Source: Bacilli bacterium (GTDB lineage Bacteria; Bacillota_I; Bacilli_A; RF39; UBA660). Taken from it: a stretch of 8,030 nt of DNA. Below are positions 5,452 through 8,030 of the stretch, one piece after another (position 1 is the stretch's first letter; every line of letters starts with the position of its first letter). The notes under the pieces were generated by a model, which ran no database searches, was not told the DNA's origin, and saw nothing but the letters and a program-made list of their open reading frames with translations. Made by a program: the position numbers and the translations under genes. The stretch is from positions 1-8,030 of the forward strand of contig JAFUZI010000021.1 of the NCBI GenBank assembly GCA_017476705.1, in the 5' to 3' direction.

Positions 5452-6798
5452 ATGAAGGATAAGAAAATACCTCAAAATATTGAAGCAGAACAAGCAGTAT
5501 TAGCCTCAATGTTTTTGTCCAAATATGCATTAGAAAAAGCTGTTGATGAATTATCTCGTGATTTATTTTATTTAGATAATCATGGCATTATTTTTGATGT
5601 GTTGAAAGAATTACATGAATCAAATAGAGCAATTGATGTAACAACATTAACAGATGAATTAGAAAAAAAAGATTTGCTTTCTAAAATAGGTGGTGTTGAA
5701 TATTTAGGAGAAATAATTAATTCTATAGCATCACCTGCAAATATTGATGATTATATTAGTATTGTTAATGAAAAGGCAATAAGAAGAAGATTAATTGAGA
5801 CATCACTTGAAATAGAAAAAGCAGCATATGAATCAGATGATACGCTAAATGATTTGCTTGATAATTCAGAGAAAAAAATGTTAAATGTTGTAAGGACAAG
5901 AAAAGGTACTGAATTTAGAAGTATTCAAGATGTTATTACAAAAGCACAATCAAATTTGGAACAATTATCTGAATTAGGCGGAAATATAACTGGATTAATT
6001 ACTGGTTTTGATGAAATTGATAATTTAACTAGTGGACTTCATAGTAGTGAGCTAATAATTATAGCAGCGCGTCCTGCTATGGGTAAAACAGCTTTCGCAC
6101 TTAATTTGGCTACTAATGTGGCAATTAAGAATAATAAAACTGTTGCTATATTCAATATGGAAATGCCAGCTGAGCAATTAGCTAATCGTATGTTTGCTGC
6201 AGAGGGACAGATTGAAGGATATAAATTATCTACAGGTAATTTACTTAAAAGTGATTGGAGTAAATTAGATGAAGCTATATCTAGACTTTCTGATGCTAAA
6301 ATATTTATAGATGATACACCAGGTATGACAATATCTGAAATAAAAGCAAAATGTAGAAGACTTGCATCTCAATCAGGAGACTTAGGATTAATAGTAATAG
6401 ATTACCTACAACTTATACAAGGATCTGCTAAATATGCTGGAAATAGACAACAAGAAATAGCTGAAATCTCTCGTTCATTAAAAACTCTTGCAATGGAACT
6501 TTCTATTCCAATTGTTGCTTTAGCGCAACTATCTCGTAGTGTTGAGGCAAGAGAAGATAAAAGACCACTTTTAAGTGACTTAAGAGAATCAGGATCTATT
6601 GAACAAGATGCAGATATAGTAGCTTTCCTTTATAGAGATGATTATTATACTAAAAAAGTTGATTATGAGGATGGATCAAGTAAGAGTGAATTTATTGTTG
6701 CAAAACATCGTAATGGTGCAACAAAAACAATTCCTTTATTATTTAGAAAAAATATTTCAAAATTTGAAAGTTTCTTAGAAGAAAATGGTGAATTATGA
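5452..6798 (+). CDS. dnaB: DnaB-type replicative DNA helicase (DnaC in Bacillus nomenclature)
   Basis: This is the hexameric helicase that unwinds DNA ahead of the replisome and interacts with DnaG primase. The 448 residues fit the family (about 454 in Bacillus). The N-terminal domain starts IPQNIEAEQAVLASM (6-20). The RecA-like motor carries Walker A RPAMGKT (207-213, Lys212), the NMEMP segment with the likely catalytic glutamate, Walker B IVIDYLQL (314-321, Asp317), the LSRSVEAREDKRPLLSDLRESG block, and KHRNG near the C-terminus, which includes the arginine-finger region. There is no intein or insertion. Its ribosome binding site AGGTGA (5442-5447) overlaps the rplI stop codon. Its own TGA stop overlaps the start of the next gene in an ATGA arrangement, so all three genes look co-transcribed. 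No loader gene (dnaI or dnaD) is in the window. Confidence 0.98.
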   Translation: MKDKKIPQNIEAEQAVLASMFLSKYALEKAVDELSRDLFYLDNHGIIFDVLKELHESNRAIDVTTLTDELEKKDLLSKIGGVEYLGEIINSIASPANIDDYISIVNEKAIRRRLIETSLEIEKAAYESDDTLNDLLDNSEKKMLNVVRTRKGTEFRSIQDVITKAQSNLEQLSELGGNITGLITGFDEIDNLTSGLHSSELIIIAARPAMGKTAFALNLATNVAIKNNKTVAIFNMEMPAEQLANRMFAAEGQIEGYKLSTGNLLKSDWSKLDEAISRLSDAKIFIDDTPGMTISEIKAKCRRLASQSGDLGLIVIDYLQLIQGSAKYAGNRQQEIAEISRSLKTLAMELSIPIVALAQLSRSVEAREDKRPLLSDLRESGSIEQDADIVAFLYRDDYYTKKVDYEDGSSKSEFIVAKHRNGATKTIPLLFRKNISKFESFLEENGEL

Positions 6799-8030
6799 AA
6801 AAGTTTATAAATATATTAACAATTTCACTTTTGACATTTTTTATAACGCTTTTAGCTTTTAATTATAAAGTTAATTCAAATCCTAATTTATTTTATCAAG
6901 TATATTTAAATGGCAAAGTACTTGGTACAATTAATTCAAAAGCTGAGTTAGAGCGCTATATTGATAAACAAAATAATCAATATAAAGAAAAGTTTGGTGT
7001 TAAAACAATATATGCACCAAATGGCCTTCAAATAAAAAAAATTGAAACATATAATGGAGAAACATCTAATGTTAAAGATATTTATAAAAAAATTGCTGAA
7101 AGTGAGCCTTTTACAATTAAAGGATATCAATTTATCTTAAAGAAAAAAGAAAGTCAAGAAAATGATAAAGATGTTGTTATTTATACTTTATCCAAAGGTA
7201 TATTTAATAAAGCTGTAGAAAGTACAATTTCAACATTTGTTGGAAGTGAAAATTATAAGAATTATTTAGAACATAATCAAAATGAAATAACAGAAACAGG
7301 TACTATCATTGAAAATATATATGTAGATGATGAAATAACTGTTAAAAGTGTTAATATTCCTGTTACAGAAAATGTATTTACAGATTCTTCAGCATTAGCT
7401 AAATTTTTAGTATTTGGTAATAATACTGAACAAAAACAATATACCGTTAAAGTTGGTGACACAATAGAAGATGTTGCATTTGCTAATGAAATCAGTGTTG
7501 AAGAATTCTTAATTTCAAATCCTAATTTTTCAAGTGCTAAGAATTTACTTTTCCCAGGACAGATAGTTAATATTGGTATTACTGATCCACAAATATCTGT
7601 TGTAAAAGAAGAATATAGTGTAAAAGATCAAGAAGTTGCATATTCAACAGAACTTAAATATGATAGTAGCAAAGTAATTGGTGACGATGAGATAATACAA
7701 GAGGGTGAAAATGGACTTGAACGTATTACTCAAAGAATTAAATATGTTAATGGTCAAATTAACTACGTTGATCCAATCAGTAAGGAAATTAGAAAACCAA
7801 CAATTAATAAAATTGTTCTTAAAGGTGAAAAATATGTTGCTACCGTTGGTGGTATTAAAAACTGGGTTTGGCCAACACGAAGTGGTTATACTATTTCATC
7901 TGATTATATTTATCGTATTAATCCAATTAATGGTAGACGTGAATTACATGCAGCAATAGATATCTCAGGTACTGGATATGGTTCACCAATTTATGCTGTT
8001 ACAAATGGTGTTACATCTGAAGTGTCATAC
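6795..8030 (+). CDS. LysM-G5-M23 cell-wall metallopeptidase, membrane-anchored (3' end outside window)
   Basis: The frame is open from ATG 6795 to the window end, giving 412 residues without a stop. The product should cut peptidoglycan cross-bridges or stem peptides outside the cell. Residues 4-23 form one hydrophobic helix with no obvious cleavage site, so a signal anchor is likely. A family-typical N-terminal region opens FYQVYLNGKVLGTINSKAEL and runs to about 210. A LysM repeat (peptidoglycan binding) spans about 215-261 with YTVKVGDTIEDVA and NLLFPGQIVNIG. A G5 domain spans about 267-344. The M23 (lysostaphin-type) domain begins near W357 VWP, with ELHAAIDISG placing the first zinc ligands at H385 and D389. 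The HxH ligand would be beyond the window, so catalytic integrity cannot be judged. The ATG overlaps the dnaB stop (ATGA), and GGTGA at 6787-6791 is its ribosome binding site, indicating translational coupling to the helicase gene. Confidence 0.92.
   Translation, partial: MKKFINILTISLLTFFITLLAFNYKVNSNPNLFYQVYLNGKVLGTINSKAELERYIDKQNNQYKEKFGVKTIYAPNGLQIKKIETYNGETSNVKDIYKKIAESEPFTIKGYQFILKKKESQENDKDVVIYTLSKGIFNKAVESTISTFVGSENYKNYLEHNQNEITETGTIIENIYVDDEITVKSVNIPVTENVFTDSSALAKFLVFGNNTEQKQYTVKVGDTIEDVAFANEISVEEFLISNPNFSSAKNLLFPGQIVNIGITDPQISVVKEEYSVKDQEVAYSTELKYDSSKVIGDDEIIQEGENGLERITQRIKYVNGQINYVDPISKEIRKPTINKIVLKGEKYVATVGGIKNWVWPTRSGYTISSDYIYRINPINGRRELHAAIDISGTGYGSPIYAVTNGVTSEVSY

Noticed and set aside
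6948..7462. Two short minus-strand open frames (6948-7130 and 7277-7462)
   Set aside because: Both are antisense to the M23 gene, whose LysM, G5 and M23 domains run in one continuous + strand frame.
7705..7959. 84-codon + strand open frame in another frame
   Set aside because: It is out of frame with the G5 and M23 domains, which are read continuously from ATG 6795; it has no recognisable domain.

Overview
The window is a strongly AT-rich stretch of bacterial chromosome with every supported gene on the + strand. Gene content and gram-positive features (GGTGA/AGGAGG-type ribosome binding sites, short U-tailed terminators, WhiA, a PF04020 membrane protein, a LysM-G5-M23 wall hydrolase) point to a low-GC Firmicute. 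It could be an uncultured gut Bacilli or Erysipelotrichia/RF39-like lineage, but that placement is inference. Tryptophan is encoded by TGG and dnaB ends on TGA, so the standard bacterial code applies rather than the Mycoplasma code. Lgt and a peptidoglycan hydrolase argue for a walled cell.

Layout. (1) 2-655: the C-terminal part of an unrecognised acidic protein ending in a glycine-zipper transmembrane helix and a lysine tail, closed by a terminator. (2) 725-2683: uvrB, the nucleotide-excision-repair helicase, alone between its own promoter and a terminator that overlaps its stop codon. (3) 2732-3948: a two-gene unit, a four-helix PF04020 membrane protein overlapping lgt by one base. (4) 4002-4907: whiA, also alone, with a very short predicted leader and a terminator overlapping its stop codon. 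(5) 5000-8030 and beyond: an operon of rplI (ribosomal protein L9), dnaB (replicative helicase) and a LysM-G5-M23 cell-wall hydrolase whose start overlaps the dnaB stop. The hydrolase runs off the window and lacks its stop codon here.

How it fits together: these are housekeeping genes for DNA repair, replication, translation, lipoprotein maturation and the cell wall. Each unit is separated from the next by only about 50-95 bases, which hold a terminator, a promoter and a short leader. The most distinctive feature is that compact junction design. At three of four junctions the terminator loop carries a -35-like hexamer, and at two of those it sits exactly 17 bases from a good -10 box. The gene order resembles two Bacillus neighbourhoods joined together (uvrB / yvlD / lgt / whiA, and rplI / dnaC), with the usual companions uvrA, hprK, rapZ, yvcK and gdpP absent from the expected places.

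I found no CRISPR array, mobile element, tRNA, rRNA or obviously new multi-gene system. No stretch longer than 300 bases lacks a gene.
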